A stretch of DNA of 64,000 nt from an uncultured Clostridia bacterium. GTDB lineage: Bacteria; Bacillota; Clostridia; Lachnospirales; Anaerotignaceae. The stretch lies in assembly GCA_944384265.1 (NCBI GenBank), contig CALWSR010000008.1, forward strand, positions 1 to 64,000, in the 5' to 3' direction. This document shows, piece by piece, positions 53,740 through 63,738 of the stretch. Positions within the stretch are counted from its first letter, which is position 1, and the number at the start of each line of letters is the position of its first letter. The notes under the pieces are model-generated. The model was not told where the DNA came from. It saw nothing but the letters and a program-made list of their open reading frames with translations, and did no database searches. Position numbers and translations under genes: made by a program.

Positions 53740-54640
53740 ATTCAAATTTTCCAAATATGGCAAGCCTTTTTGGTATTACTGTAATGTCTAACGGGATATT
53801 TGGCCCCTGCTCTCCATCTACTGTTGTTTCGTGAAACTGTAAATTTTCTTTGTCCAAGCATTCAATTTGAAATGATTTTCTTTTTAAATAAAGCACACCT
53901 CTGTCTTTTACAAATTCTCCATTAAATATTTTAAAAAACAGCTTTGGCAATTCAATGACCGGCTTTGCTTTGATGCCCACAAAATCAAACATACCATCTG
54001 TAATAGACGCCGATGGAGCAATGTGATTAAACCCTCCTGTGCCTGCACTGTTAAGCACCAAAAATAAATATAAATTTTCTTCCACTTCCTCTTTTTCTGT
54101 TGTGATGCGAAAAGGTATTTTTTTAAAATTTGTCAGCTGCTCTATTCCTTTGATATAATAAGATAAACTGCCCAATGCGTGTTTTAAATCCTTGTCCACA
54201 TTTTGAGAAACATTTGTAAAAAGCCCGCCTGCACAAACATTAATAAAATACTGTCCATTGACCACACCAATATCAATTTTTTTTGGCTGCTCTGTGATAA
54301 TGACATTGCAGGCAGCTTCCACATCACCTGTTTTTAGTCCCAAAAATGTAGCAAAATCATTTGCTGTACCAGAAGGAATGACTCCCAATGGTATATCCAT
54401 ATTTCTTTGCATCATAGCATTGACAACAATATTGATGGTACCATCTCCTCCGGAAACAACCATCAAATCATATGCTGTATCCATTGTTAAAATATGCTCT
54501 TTGATATCACCGCTTTTTATGGTACGAAAAATATGCACCTCATATCCTGCTTTTTGAAATATTGAAATACAGATATCCAAATCAAATTTAAATGTCTTGC
54601 TGCCTGAATAGGGATTATAAATTAGTTTGCATTTTTTCAT
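53738..54640 (-). CDS. YegS/DagK-like lipid kinase
   Basis: A 300-residue diacylglycerol-kinase-family protein (YegS, BmrU, DgkB-like) that phosphorylates lipids at the membrane. The ATP-binding region is KLIYNPYSGSKTF and VVSGGDGTINIVVNAM; GVIPSGTANDFATFLGL is the second signature. The C-terminal half is the beta-sandwich lid. The ATG at 54640 has GGGAGGAGAATTT. It is 37 bases after argS and likely shares its transcript. Confidence 0.92.
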   Translation of the reverse strand: MKKCKLIYNPYSGSKTFKFDLDICISIFQKAGYEVHIFRTIKSGDIKEHILTMDTAYDLMVVSGGDGTINIVVNAMMQRNMDIPLGVIPSGTANDFATFLGLKTGDVEAACNVIITEQPKKIDIGVVNGQYFINVCAGGLFTNVSQNVDKDLKHALGSLSYYIKGIEQLTNFKKIPFRITTEKEEVEENLYLFLVLNSAGTGGFNHIAPSASITDGMFDFVGIKAKPVIELPKLFFKIFNGEFVKDRGVLYLKRKSFQIECLDKENLQFHETTVDGEQGPNIPLDITVIPKRLAIFGKFE

Positions 54641-54677
54641 AAATTCTCCTCCCTTTTTTGTCATTTTCATTTTTTTA

Positions 54678-56372
54678 TTACATTTGCTCCGGTGCCTGTA
54701 TGCCCAGTATTGCCAAGCCTTCTGCCAGCACCATTTTCACTGCAATGACAAGGGCAATTCTTGCTTGCTTGATAGGCTCTTGGCTATTTAATATGCTGTT
54801 GTCATGATAAAACTTATTAAATGCCTGAGATAAATTGACAAGATGTCTTGTAACCACAAAAGGCTCTAATTTATCTGCTGCTTCCTGTATTTTTTCAGGA
54901 AATTGTCCCAAAAGCTTTAATACCTCCATGGAAGCCTCATCTGTTAAATTTGCATAATCAATCTGCTCCGGCAGGCTGCATTGTCCCTTACGCAGTATGC
55001 TGCAAGCACGGGCATGGGTATACTGTACATAAGGCCCTGTTTCGCCATCAAAATTCAACATTCTTTCCCAAGAAAACACAACGTCTTTGATTCTGCTGTT
55101 ATATAAATCATTGAATATCACTGCACCAATGCCAACCTTTTTTGCCACCTCTTCCTTATTTGGCAAATCCGGATTTTTTTCCTCTATAATTTTTCTGGTT
55201 TCCTCTATGGCCTGGTGCAGCAATTCCTCCATCAGCACCACATTGCCATGACGTGTAGAAAGCTTTCCGTTGTCTAAGCTGACCAAACCAAAGGGGACAT
55301 GAATCAAATCCTGCCACCAATCATATCCCATTTTTTTGATAACAGCAAACCATTGTGCAAAATGGAGATTTTGGTCCAATGCAGTCAAATAAATACACTT
55401 GTGAAAATCATATGTCTTTTTGCGGTACAATGCTGCTGTAATATCTCTTGTGGCATACAGCGTACCTCCGTCTTTTCTGATAATCAAACAAGGAGGCATT
55501 TTTTCTTCCTCCAAATCTACTATCATAGCTCCTTCACTTTGTTTTAAAAGATTTTTTTGTTTCAATTCCTCCACAACAGCATCCATTTTATCATTATAAA
55601 AGCTTTCACCTGTATAAGCATCAAAATGAACCCCCAGCATATCATAGACTCTGTCAAATTCTTTTATACTAATATCATAAAACCATTTCCACAATGAAAG
55701 TGCTTCTTTTTCTCCATTTTGCATTTTTACAAACCAGCCCCTTGCTTCCTCCTCCAGCTCCGGTGCTTTTTCCGCTTCGTCATGAAATTTTACATAGATA
55801 CGCATCAGCTCTTGTATGCCGGATTCTTCCACTGCCTGCTGAGAACCCCACTTTTTGTATGCTACAATCAATTTGCCAAACTGTGTTCCCCAATCTCCCA
55901 GGTGATTGACTCCCTGACAAACATATCCCAGCTTTTCAAAAATATGATACAAAGCATTTCCTATGACAGTGGAACGAAGATGTCCCACATGAAAGGGCTT
56001 TGCAATGTTGGGGGAGGAATAATCAATGACAATGGTCTTCCCCTCCCCTACTGTACTTTTGCCATAATTCTCTTTTTTTAATAATACCTCTTGTAATACC
56101 TCTTGGGCAAAAAATGCTTTTTTTACAAAAAAATTCAAATATGCCCCTTGTACTTTTATCTCTTCCACAAAATTCGGTTTTTCTATTTTTTCAGACAGCT
56201 GCTGCGCAATCAATGGTGGTGCTTTGCGAAACTGCTTTGCCAAGCGAAAACAAGGATATGCAAAATCTCCCATTTCTTTATTTGGCGGTATTTCTATTGC
56301 ATCTACAATTTCCTGCTTTGAAAGCTGTGTCACCTCTTGCAAAAGCTGTGCAATTTCTAATTTAAAATCCAT
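54678..56372 (-). CDS. argS: Arginyl-tRNA synthetase
   Basis: A class I synthetase that charges tRNA-Arg. From the ATG at 56372 it has 564 residues. The HIGH motif is PFHVGHLRST, the KMSKS-like motif is KLSTRHGNVV, and the N-terminal Add-1 domain and C-terminal helical anticodon domain (with YVQYTHARACSIL) are present. TATATGGAGGGAAATGAT precedes the start; 24 extra upstream codons are rejected. The family's N-terminal sequence MDFKLEIAQLL fits the choice. Confidence 0.96.
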   Translation of the reverse strand: MDFKLEIAQLLQEVTQLSKQEIVDAIEIPPNKEMGDFAYPCFRLAKQFRKAPPLIAQQLSEKIEKPNFVEEIKVQGAYLNFFVKKAFFAQEVLQEVLLKKENYGKSTVGEGKTIVIDYSSPNIAKPFHVGHLRSTVIGNALYHIFEKLGYVCQGVNHLGDWGTQFGKLIVAYKKWGSQQAVEESGIQELMRIYVKFHDEAEKAPELEEEARGWFVKMQNGEKEALSLWKWFYDISIKEFDRVYDMLGVHFDAYTGESFYNDKMDAVVEELKQKNLLKQSEGAMIVDLEEEKMPPCLIIRKDGGTLYATRDITAALYRKKTYDFHKCIYLTALDQNLHFAQWFAVIKKMGYDWWQDLIHVPFGLVSLDNGKLSTRHGNVVLMEELLHQAIEETRKIIEEKNPDLPNKEEVAKKVGIGAVIFNDLYNSRIKDVVFSWERMLNFDGETGPYVQYTHARACSILRKGQCSLPEQIDYANLTDEASMEVLKLLGQFPEKIQEAADKLEPFVVTRHLVNLSQAFNKFYHDNSILNSQEPIKQARIALVIAVKMVLAEGLAILGIQAPEQM

Positions 56373-56397
56373 ATCATTTCCCTCCATATAAAATAAG

Positions 56398-56423
56398 AAA
56401 GCCCCATAAAAAAGGCGGCTTTT
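56398..56423 (-). terminator. Weak hairpin in the argS leader
   Basis: On the minus strand AAAAGCC and GGCTTT pair across a short T-rich loop and are followed by CTTATTTT. It may end transcription of the small upstream gene or act in the argS leader. The stem is short. Confidence 0.4.
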
Positions 56424-56544
56424 GTTTGTTTGAAGCTGTTTCATATTTTATAGTATACCATTGTTTTCTTCTTTTAACAATCTATCATAGTAAATAGAAA
56501 ATTGCAAGAAAAAATAGGAAGCTGGCACTGCTTTGAAATCTCTT

Positions 56545-56745
56545 TTAAAATGGAAATATATCAAACAGCCTTGAAAAATGCTCATACATAAAATTTAATA
56601 CTAACGCTAAAGAGGCCACATAGCCGGCAAAAAAAATGACTTTGGAATAAGGATTGTTTTGTTTTCCGCAAAGCATTGCTTCCAATATAGATTGCACACA
56701 AATAATCAAAAACATTTCTCCTGCCAATCTTAAAAAATCCTGCAT
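56545..56745 (-). CDS. Small membrane protein, unknown
   Basis: A 66-residue protein from the ATG at 56745, with AAAGGGGCG upstream. Two hydrophobic helices (LAGEMFLIICVQSILEAML and IFFAGYVASLALVLNFMY) are joined by a short polar loop. The layout resembles the N-terminal two-helix part of SpoIIIAF-like sporulation proteins, but that is a weak resemblance. A longer frame of 89 codons has no ribosome site. It is divergent from the hydrolase at 56856. Confidence 0.5.
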   Translation of the reverse strand: MQDFLRLAGEMFLIICVQSILEAMLCGKQNNPYSKVIFFAGYVASLALVLNFMYEHFSRLFDIFPF

Positions 56746-56855
56746 GGTTTTTTCGCCCCTTTCTATTTTAAACTTATGAAAATTTTTCTTTTCAAAGAAC
56801 ACTTTTTGTATCATAATAGAAAGAGAGGGGAAGCAACGAAAAGGAGTGATAACAT

Positions 56856-57803
56856 ATGAAAAAAATAAAAAAGAAATTTTGTTTAATTAGCTGTATCACA
56901 GCCGGCTGTATATTGCTGTTGGGTGCCATACAAAAATTTATTTTTTGGAAGGCAAATAGCAAAGTCATAGAACAGCAAAAGAAAACATACCACTGGAAGG
57001 AAGGAGATGTTGCCTATTGTGTATATGGCACAGGCCGCCCTGTTTTGCTGCTTCACAATACAGAGGCGGGAGCCAGCGGTGCAGAATGGCAAAACAATGT
57101 CAAAAGCCTCTCCCGTATTTATCAGGTATTTGTTCCCGACCTGCCCGGCTTTGGAGATTCCCAAAAGCCAAAAATAACATACACAGCTTACCACTATGCC
57201 CTATTTATCAATGATTTTATTGAAGATGTGATACAAAGACCGGCTTCTGTCATAGGCTCTTCTGAAGCTGCAGATTTTGGACTGATGGCTTATGCTTTAA
57301 AAAGTAAAAATATCAGAAAATTAGTATTGATTTCTCCCACAGGATTGGAAAAAAAATTCCCTTCCGCAAAAGAAAACCACAAACGTCTGTTATTGCAATG
57401 CCCCATATTAGGCACCCATTTTTTTATACGCTCTGCTTCTAAAAAAGCCATAAAAAAACAATTCACACAACAGTATTTATTTGGAAAGGAAATGGCTACA
57501 AAGCAATTGACAGACACCTATTACACTATGGCTCATAGGGGCAATGAAAATGCTCGTTTTTCATTTGCCTCTGTTTCTGCAAATTTTACTTTTGCGGATA
57601 TTGAAAAAGTATTGAGAGAAATCAAAATCCCCTTTTGTGTCATATGGGGGGAAAATAACATCAATAATACTGCACAGCATTTAAAAGAAATAGAACATTT
57701 ACGAAAAGACGGTACCTATTTTTTATTTGAAAACACCAGAATGCTTCCTCATTATGAAAACAGCGAAGTATTCAATGAAACGGTACACAGCTTTTTACAA
57801 TAA
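56856..57803 (+). CDS. Membrane-anchored alpha/beta hydrolase
   Basis: A 315-residue alpha/beta hydrolase with an N-terminal signal anchor (LISCITAGCILLLGAIQKFI, about 9-28), so the domain is outside the cell or membrane-bound. The oxyanion region is VLLLHNTEAGASG. The elbow reads VIGSSEAADFG: Ser is present but the last Gly of GxSxG is Ala. The acid region is FCVIWGENN and the histidine is in MLPHYENSE. AAAAGGAGTGATAACAT precedes the ATG. The thioesterase gene follows 22 bases later. Confidence 0.85.
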   Translation: MKKIKKKFCLISCITAGCILLLGAIQKFIFWKANSKVIEQQKKTYHWKEGDVAYCVYGTGRPVLLLHNTEAGASGAEWQNNVKSLSRIYQVFVPDLPGFGDSQKPKITYTAYHYALFINDFIEDVIQRPASVIGSSEAADFGLMAYALKSKNIRKLVLISPTGLEKKFPSAKENHKRLLLQCPILGTHFFIRSASKKAIKKQFTQQYLFGKEMATKQLTDTYYTMAHRGNENARFSFASVSANFTFADIEKVLREIKIPFCVIWGENNINNTAQHLKEIEHLRKDGTYFLFENTRMLPHYENSEVFNETVHSFLQ

Positions 57804-57825
57804 ACAAAAGAAAGGATTTTTTAAT

Positions 57826-58305
57826 ATGGCAAATCATATCAGTGGAACACAGCAGGACATGGAAAAATGGATGGAAAAAAGCTTTGGAACAAATTCCAAG
57901 CTATATACAAAGGGAATCATCGCTCAGCTAAATCCTTCTTTTATTTGCTGTGATTTTGAAAACAATTCTCTCACACTGGAGTTTACAGCAGAGCCATGGG
58001 CTGCCAATCCGGAGGGCATATTGCATGGAGGGATTTTGGTAACAGCATTTGACACCACATTTGGTGCATTGTGCCATTATTATGCCAAACAAAATATGAT
58101 TAATACTGTGGAAATCAGTACCTCTTTTTTAAAACCGGTGCCTTTAAACAGTAAATATCAAATTACAGCAAAAGCAAATCATGTGGGACGCACACTTACC
58201 TCTATGACAGCAGAAGCTCGTTTGGTACAATCAAACACATTGCTGGCAACAGCTTCCACTACATTTATAAAGCTTCATAAAGAATTTTCTCAAAAGCTGC
58301 CTTAA
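57826..58305 (+). CDS. PaaI-type hotdog thioesterase
   Basis: A 159-residue hotdog-fold acyl-CoA thioesterase of the PaaI/YdiI type. The conserved region is NPEGILHGGILVTAFDTTFGALCHYY, with the GxxHGG motif (quoted parts: GILHGGILV), and STSFLKPVPLNSKYQI follows. The ATG at 57826 has AAAGGATTTTTTAAT; an upstream frame overlaps the hydrolase gene and is rejected. The substrate is unknown. A long hairpin follows before the convergent noc gene. Confidence 0.88.
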   Translation: MANHISGTQQDMEKWMEKSFGTNSKLYTKGIIAQLNPSFICCDFENNSLTLEFTAEPWAANPEGILHGGILVTAFDTTFGALCHYYAKQNMINTVEISTSFLKPVPLNSKYQITAKANHVGRTLTSMTAEARLVQSNTLLATASTTFIKLHKEFSQKLP

Positions 58306-58314
58306 ATGAAAAAC

Positions 58315-58398
58315 AAAAAAGCCCTTACCCTAACAAAGTCGTCATCTAAAACACAACCATTTTTTTTGATGCCAACTGTTATGGATGGGGGCTTTTTT
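58315..58398. terminator. Long structured hairpin between convergent genes
   Basis: Outer arms AAAAAAGCCC (58315-58324) and GGGCTTTTTT (58389-58398) enclose further pairings on the minus strand: TAACA/TGTTA and GTTGGCATC/GATGACGAC (eight of nine paired, one G-T). The result is an 84-base rod with T-runs on both strands, much longer than a usual terminator. Confidence 0.6.
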
Positions 58399-58444
58399 AT
58401 ATCAACTGCCACAAAACAATGCTTGTCCTTTTTTTTCATATGCT

Positions 58445-59269
58445 TTATTTACGAATCCTTATGAGTATTTCACAGCCATCTTCTTTTTCTTTATTTTCAT
58501 AAGACACAGTCATGCCTGATTTTTTGATGATGTCAATGGACTGGCGAATGGAATTTGTAAAAAGCCGAATATCTGTAATATATCTTTTTTCTTTTTGAAT
58601 ATGTCTTTCTCTTTTGGGCCGGCACATATGCTCCATGGTTCTTGCCACCAATTCCTCTGTTTGTTTTACAGTCAGCTCTTCTTCTGCAATATGCTCTATC
58701 AAATCCAGCTGTACAGATTCCTCGGGAATTTTGAGTATGGCTCTGCCGTGACGCTCTGTCAGCTGATACTGCACAATTTTCTTTTTCACAGCATCACTCA
58801 ATTTTAAAAGACGAATTTTGTTGGCAATAAAAGACTGGCTTTTAGAAAGCTTTTCTGCCAATTCCTCCTGTGTCATATTATAATCCTCTAATATGCTTTG
58901 GTATCCTTCCGCCTCTTCCAAAAAGTTTAAATCCTGTCTTTGCAAATTTTCTATTAAAGCAATCAATGCACTTTGGTTATCATTTACATGCAATATGGCA
59001 GCGGATATGGTGGTATAACCGGCCAGCTCACAGGCTCTTAACCTTCTTTCTCCTGCCACCAGCTCATAATATGTATTTCCTATTTTTCTGACTGTAATAG
59101 GCTGCAGCAAACCATATTCTTTGATAGAATTGGCCAATTCCTCCAAGGCCGTGAAATTAAAATATTTTCTGGGTTGATATGGATTTGGTCGGATTTTATC
59201 AATAGGAAGTACTTGTATTTTTGTATCCTTTCTGAAAAATGTGATATCAGAAAATTTTAAAACCTCCAT
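58445..59269 (-). CDS. noc: Nucleoid occlusion protein Noc (ParB-like)
   Basis: A 274-residue ParB paralogue. Noc binds its own DNA sites and blocks cell division over the nucleoid. It has NPYQPRKYF, GERRLRACE, ENLQRQDLNFLEEAEG and the HTH ELAEKLSKSQSFIANKIRLLKL (split: ELAEKLSKSQS, FIANKIRLLKL); the SQS-IANK-RLLKL recognition helix is the Noc form, unlike SRSAVTNSMRLLNL in ParB here. Its place next to rsmG matches Bacillus noc. The start at 59269 follows AAAGGAATG at fitting distance. The amphipathic N-terminus may bind membrane. Confidence 0.9.
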   Translation of the reverse strand: MEVLKFSDITFFRKDTKIQVLPIDKIRPNPYQPRKYFNFTALEELANSIKEYGLLQPITVRKIGNTYYELVAGERRLRACELAGYTTISAAILHVNDNQSALIALIENLQRQDLNFLEEAEGYQSILEDYNMTQEELAEKLSKSQSFIANKIRLLKLSDAVKKKIVQYQLTERHGRAILKIPEESVQLDLIEHIAEEELTVKQTEELVARTMEHMCRPKRERHIQKEKRYITDIRLFTNSIRQSIDIIKKSGMTVSYENKEKEDGCEILIRIRK

Positions 59270-59366
59270 AAGAAACATTCCTTTCATTACAGCTATATTA
59301 AATTTCTCTATTCATTTTCCAGATTATACCATATATTTTGACCCTATGGTTGTTTTTTTGAAAGCA

Positions 59367-59405
59367 AAAAAGATTCTTTTTTGACAGAAAAAGAATCTTT
59401 TTTTA
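59367..59405. terminator. Terminator between rsmG and noc
   Basis: AAAAAAGATTCTTTTTT and AGAAAAAGAATCTTTTTT pair almost fully and end in T-runs on both strands, immediately after the rsmG stop. Confidence 0.85.
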
Positions 59406-60125
59406 TTATATTATAGGATTTTTTAATACTTTACCTGCTTTTCTGGGATATTGGCTTGGAGTTTGTATTACTTTTTTGATTAAAACAAGTGTGTGTCGCA
59501 ATTCTGTATCAGGAATTATAATTTGTTTGATTTCTATTACCTCTCCCCCCAGCACCTGTATTGCCCTTTTTGCCTGATTTACCTCCTGCTCTGCCTCCGG
59601 TCCTTTCAGTGCAATCAATAGTCCCCCTAATTTCACAAAGGGCAGACAATATTCTGAAAGAACTGTCAAATTTGCTACGGCACGGGAAACACAATAATCA
59701 AATTGTTCTCTATAATATTCATTTTTTCCTCCATCCTCTGCTCTGGCATGAACACATGATATATGCTCCAACGATAATTTTTTTATGACCTCCTCTAAAA
59801 ATACAATTCTTTTTTGCAAAGAATCCAAAAGCGTCATGTGCAGACAAGGACAAACCACCTTCAAAGGGATACCGGGAAAGCCGGCTCCTGTTCCCACATC
59901 TATCACAGAAGCATTTTTTGGCAGTGAAACAGCAGAAACAATGCTGATACAATCTGCAAAATGCTTCAGCATCACTTCCCTTTCCTCTGTAATGGCGGTC
60001 AAATTCATTTTTTCATTCCATTCCAACAGCAGCTTTTGATACTGCAAAAATTGTTCTAACTGCTTTTCTGTCAATAAAACACCCATTTTGGCACAGCTTT
60101 CATATAATATGGTTTTACCATCCAA
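59406..60125 (-). CDS. rsmG: 16S rRNA m7G527 methyltransferase RsmG
   Basis: RsmG (GidB) methylates G527 of 16S rRNA with SAM; its loss gives low-level streptomycin resistance. The 239 residues contain VIDVGTGAGFPGIPLKVVCP (the SAM-binding motif), LLDSLQKRIVFLEEV and FDYCVSRAVANL. AGGAGGAATTTTTTTGG precedes the ATG. It follows mnmG by 18 bases and is probably translated from the mnmG transcript. Confidence 0.95.
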   Translation of the reverse strand: MDGKTILYESCAKMGVLLTEKQLEQFLQYQKLLLEWNEKMNLTAITEEREVMLKHFADCISIVSAVSLPKNASVIDVGTGAGFPGIPLKVVCPCLHMTLLDSLQKRIVFLEEVIKKLSLEHISCVHARAEDGGKNEYYREQFDYCVSRAVANLTVLSEYCLPFVKLGGLLIALKGPEAEQEVNQAKRAIQVLGGEVIEIKQIIIPDTELRHTLVLIKKVIQTPSQYPRKAGKVLKNPII

Positions 60126-60143
60126 AAAAATTCCTCCTCTGCA

Positions 60144-62033
60144 CTATTTTTTATTTTGAGCCTTTTGCCGCTGCATATAAATCAAAAGTACAGAAATATC
60201 TGCCGGAGAAACCCCTGTAATACGAGAGGCCTGTCCCAATGAAACAGGACGTATGGCATTTAATTTTTGCTGTGCTTCAATACGCAGTCCCTTTATGGCA
60301 GTATAGTCCAAATTTTCGGGAAGCAATTTTTTTTCCATTTTTTGAAATTGTTCCACCTGCTTCATTTGTTGTTTTATATAGCCTTCATATTTGATTTGTA
60401 TATTGACCTGCTCTTTTACCGGCTCAGACAGCACAGGTCTTTGTTTATCCAATTCATATAATTTTTCATAATCCAATTCAGGCCGTTTCATCAGCTCACT
60501 CAGACGCACTCCTGTCTGTATGGGTGTACTTCCATATTGCTTTAAAAATTGCTGCACCTCTTCAGAAGGCGCAACCACAATGCCGGATACCCTTTTGATT
60601 TCCTCCTCTGTCTGTTTTTGCTTTTGCAAAAGAGCATCATATCTTTGCTGTGAAATCAATCCCAGCTCATATCCCAAGGGTGTCAGTCTTTGGTCTGCAT
60701 TATCCTGTCTTAGCAGCAAACGATATTCTGCACGAGATGTCAGCATACGATATGGCTCTTTTGTTCCCTTTGTCACCAAATCATCTATCAACACACCAAT
60801 ATATCCATCAGAGCGTTTTAATATGACAGGGCTTTCCCCCTTGATATAACGAACTGCATTGATACCCCCAAGCAGTCCCTGTGCTGCCGCCTCTTCATAT
60901 CCGGAGCTTCCATTTAACTGTCCTGCACTAAACAATCCTTTGATATGTTTAAATTCCAAATTTAATTTTAGCTGTGTTGCATCAATACAGTCATATTCTA
61001 TGGCATAAGCATTTCTTGTCATTTCACAATGCTCCAGTCCGGGTATGGTACGATACATTGCCAGCTGCACATCCTCCGGCAGTGAAGAGGACATTCCCTG
61101 TATGTACATTTCTTCTGTCCCCTCCCCTTCCGGCTCCACAAAAAGCTGGTGTCTTTTTTTGTCCGCAAAACGTACTATTTTATCTTCTATGGAAGGACAA
61201 TATCTGGGGCCTGTTCCTTCAATTACACCGGAATACATGGGAGAACGGTGTAAATTTTTTTCTATAATATCATGGGTTTTTTCATTGGTATAAGTCAGCC
61301 AGCAAAGCACCTGCTCCCTTTGAATTTTTTCCGGTGTATTTTCAAATGAAAAAGGTACAATATTTTCATCCCCATATTGCGGCTCCATTTTAGAAAAATC
61401 AATGGAATTTTTATTCATACGGGCAGGCGTACCTGTTTTAAAACGATACAATGTGATTGACAAATCCCTTAAACACTGGCTCAATTTTGAAGCCGCCATC
61501 AAATGATTTGGACCGCATTCTGTTATCACATCTCCATACAAACAGCGTGCTTTTAAATAGGTTCCTGTACAAAGTATTACTGCTTTGCATTGATAAATGG
61601 CATTTCCTTGGGTTTTCACACCTTTTATTGTGCCATTTTCTACCATCAGTTCTACAATTTCATCTTGTCTGATATGAAGATTTTTTGTTTTTTCCAATGT
61701 ATGCTTCATTTCCGACTGATAACGGACTTTATCTGCTTGAGCTCTCAAAGAATAGACTGCCGGTCCTTTTCCTGTATTGAGCATTTTTGTTTGAATATAG
61801 GTTTTATCAATGTTTTTTCCCATTTCACCGCCCAAAGCATCAATTTCCCGCACAATATGCCCCTTTGAGCTTCCTCCAATACTGGGATTACAAGGCATCA
61901 AAGCAATGCTGTCCAGGCTAATGGAAAATAATACGGTTTTCATACCCATGCGGGCAGCTGCCAATGCGGCTTCACAGCCGGCATGACCTCCTCCAATCAC
62001 TGCAATATCTATTTTATCGGCAATATATGACAT
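60144..62033 (-). CDS. mnmG: tRNA U34 modification enzyme MnmG (GidA)
   Basis: MnmG works with MnmE to add carboxymethylaminomethyl to U34 of certain tRNAs, using FAD and methylene-tetrahydrofolate. From the ATG at 62033 it has 629 residues. The FAD motif is [18 protein letters not shown], and [21 protein letters not shown] and [13 protein letters not shown] follow. The C-terminal helical domain ends in [25 protein letters not shown] supports the start. A 240-base AT-rich gap separates it from mnmE and probably holds a promoter. Confidence 0.96.
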   Translation of the reverse strand: MSYIADKIDIAVIGGGHAGCEAALAAARMGMKTVLFSISLDSIALMPCNPSIGGSSKGHIVREIDALGGEMGKNIDKTYIQTKMLNTGKGPAVYSLRAQADKVRYQSEMKHTLEKTKNLHIRQDEIVELMVENGTIKGVKTQGNAIYQCKAVILCTGTYLKARCLYGDVITECGPNHLMAASKLSQCLRDLSITLYRFKTGTPARMNKNSIDFSKMEPQYGDENIVPFSFENTPEKIQREQVLCWLTYTNEKTHDIIEKNLHRSPMYSGVIEGTGPRYCPSIEDKIVRFADKKRHQLFVEPEGEGTEEMYIQGMSSSLPEDVQLAMYRTIPGLEHCEMTRNAYAIEYDCIDATQLKLNLEFKHIKGLFSAGQLNGSSGYEEAAAQGLLGGINAVRYIKGESPVILKRSDGYIGVLIDDLVTKGTKEPYRMLTSRAEYRLLLRQDNADQRLTPLGYELGLISQQRYDALLQKQKQTEEEIKRVSGIVVAPSEEVQQFLKQYGSTPIQTGVRLSELMKRPELDYEKLYELDKQRPVLSEPVKEQVNIQIKYEGYIKQQMKQVEQFQKMEKKLLPENLDYTAIKGLRIEAQQKLNAIRPVSLGQASRITGVSPADISVLLIYMQRQKAQNKK

Positions 62034-62273
62034 TTTTATCACTTCCTTTTTTTTGTTTTTTACAAAATTTGATACCATTCTTTTTTATATTTTATATTTC
62101 TATATTATACTATATTATAATATATATTTCACTCTTTTTTAAAATTATAATGGTTTATTATATTAAATATTCAGTTTTATTTTTTTCATGGATATAATTT
62201 TTATTTATTTTATATTTAAACAAGGAACATATATTTGTATTTTATAAAATCTTTTATAGTATAAAATAAAGTA

Positions 62274-63665
62274 TTATTTTCCCAAACAAAATTTTGTAAA
62301 AATACGGTCTATAATTTCTTCGTCTACTGTATCTCCTGTAATCTCTCCCAATGCCCTATTTGCTTGCTGCAAATCCATAGAAATAAAGTCCTCAGGCATT
62401 TTGGATACGATGGCACACAAAGCCCTTTCCATGGCCTCCTTTGACTGATACAATGCATTTTTGTGACGGACATTTCCCAATATGCCATCCTCAGCAGACA
62501 CCACACCTCCTGAAAAAAACAATTCCTTTAACCTTTTTTTTAGCTGCTCAAAGCCTTCATTTTCTTTTACAGAAATAGGCAGTATGTCCCTTTTGTCCCT
62601 ATCCCTTTCCAGCATTTGTACCGTTATTTTTTGCTCTAAATCCGTTTTGTTTAATAACAAAATGGTCTTTTTATTTTTTACAAATTCCAGTATTTCTTTG
62701 TCCTCCTTTTCCAAAGGACACGAGGAATCCAAAAGAAGTAATATCAAATCTGCTTTTTCTGCATAGGCTTTTGATTTTTCCACACCAATTTTTTCTACCA
62801 CATCTCCTGTTTGGCGAATACCTGCTGTATCCACTATTTTCATAGGAATGCCATCTATGTTGATATATTCCTCCACAGTATCTCTTGTAGTGCCGGGAAT
62901 GTCTGTCACAATCGCCCTTTCTTCATCCAAAAACCAATTTAACAAAGAAGATTTTCCCACATTTGGTTTGCCAATGATAACCGTTTGCAGTCCCTCCCGT
63001 AGTATTTTTCCTTTGTCTGCGCTGCTTAAAAGCTGCTCCATTTCTGCTATCACAGCTTTTGTTTTTTCCTCCAATGCTTGATAGGTATCCTCTTGTATAT
63101 CCTCATCGGGATAATCAATGACTGCCTCTATGGAAGCAATCATATCCAACAAATGAGAACGAAGCTCTTTTACCTTTTCATACAGCCTTCCCCCTAATTG
63201 ATTGACAGCAGACTGCATGGAAACATCTGTTTTGGACTGTATCAAATCAATGACTGCCTCTGCTTGGGACAAATCTATTCTGCCATTTAAAAAGCTTCTT
63301 TTTGTAAATTCCCCCGGCTCTGCCAAACGGGCGCCGTTTTGGAGCAAAAGCTCTAATATTTTTTGCATTACCAATATACCGCCATGGCAATCTATCTCCA
63401 CTACATCTTCTTTCGTATATGTGTTTGGTGCCTTCATTACCATGACTAAAACTTCATCAATAATATTGTCTGTTTTGTTATCTATAATGGTTCCATAGGA
63501 GATAGTATGACTTTTTTTATGATATAAAGAAGTATTATTTTTAGCTTTAAAAACTTTATTTGCTATCAAAATGGCATCTGCGCCACTCATACGCACAATA
63601 CCAATACCACCTGTTCCTCCTGTGGATATTGCTGCAATGGTATCCTCCAATAATATATTGTGCAT
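62274..63665 (-). CDS. mnmE: tRNA modification GTPase MnmE (TrmE)
   Basis: MnmE is the GTPase partner of MnmG. The 463 residues show the N-terminal folate-binding domain (TIAAISTGGTGGIGIVRMSG, then VEIDCHGG), a helical domain and an inserted G domain with GKPNVGKSS, DIPGTTRD, DTAGIR and NKTD motifs. The C-terminus is FCLGK, the essential CxGK end. AAAGGAGGAAAAGCA precedes the ATG. The gene order jag-mnmE-mnmG-rsmG is that found near Firmicutes origins. Confidence 0.97.
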   Translation of the reverse strand: MHNILLEDTIAAISTGGTGGIGIVRMSGADAILIANKVFKAKNNTSLYHKKSHTISYGTIIDNKTDNIIDEVLVMVMKAPNTYTKEDVVEIDCHGGILVMQKILELLLQNGARLAEPGEFTKRSFLNGRIDLSQAEAVIDLIQSKTDVSMQSAVNQLGGRLYEKVKELRSHLLDMIASIEAVIDYPDEDIQEDTYQALEEKTKAVIAEMEQLLSSADKGKILREGLQTVIIGKPNVGKSSLLNWFLDEERAIVTDIPGTTRDTVEEYINIDGIPMKIVDTAGIRQTGDVVEKIGVEKSKAYAEKADLILLLLDSSCPLEKEDKEILEFVKNKKTILLLNKTDLEQKITVQMLERDRDKRDILPISVKENEGFEQLKKRLKELFFSGGVVSAEDGILGNVRHKNALYQSKEAMERALCAIVSKMPEDFISMDLQQANRALGEITGDTVDEEIIDRIFTKFCLGK

Positions 63666-63685
63666 TGCTTTTCCTCCTTTGATTG

Positions 63686-63724
63686 AAAAAAACCGATATA
63701 TTTACTGCAATATATCGGCTTTTT
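63686..63724. terminator. Terminator between jag and mnmE
   Basis: AACCGATATATT and AATATATCGG form a stem with A/T-runs on both sides, between the jag stop and the mnmE start. Read-through or a nearby promoter must supply mnmE. Confidence 0.8.
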
Positions 63725-63738
63725 ACAGAAATTAACTA

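Noticed and set aside
58315-58398. Known riboswitch class
   Set aside because: It matches no riboswitch consensus I know, and it lies between convergent gene ends rather than in a leader.
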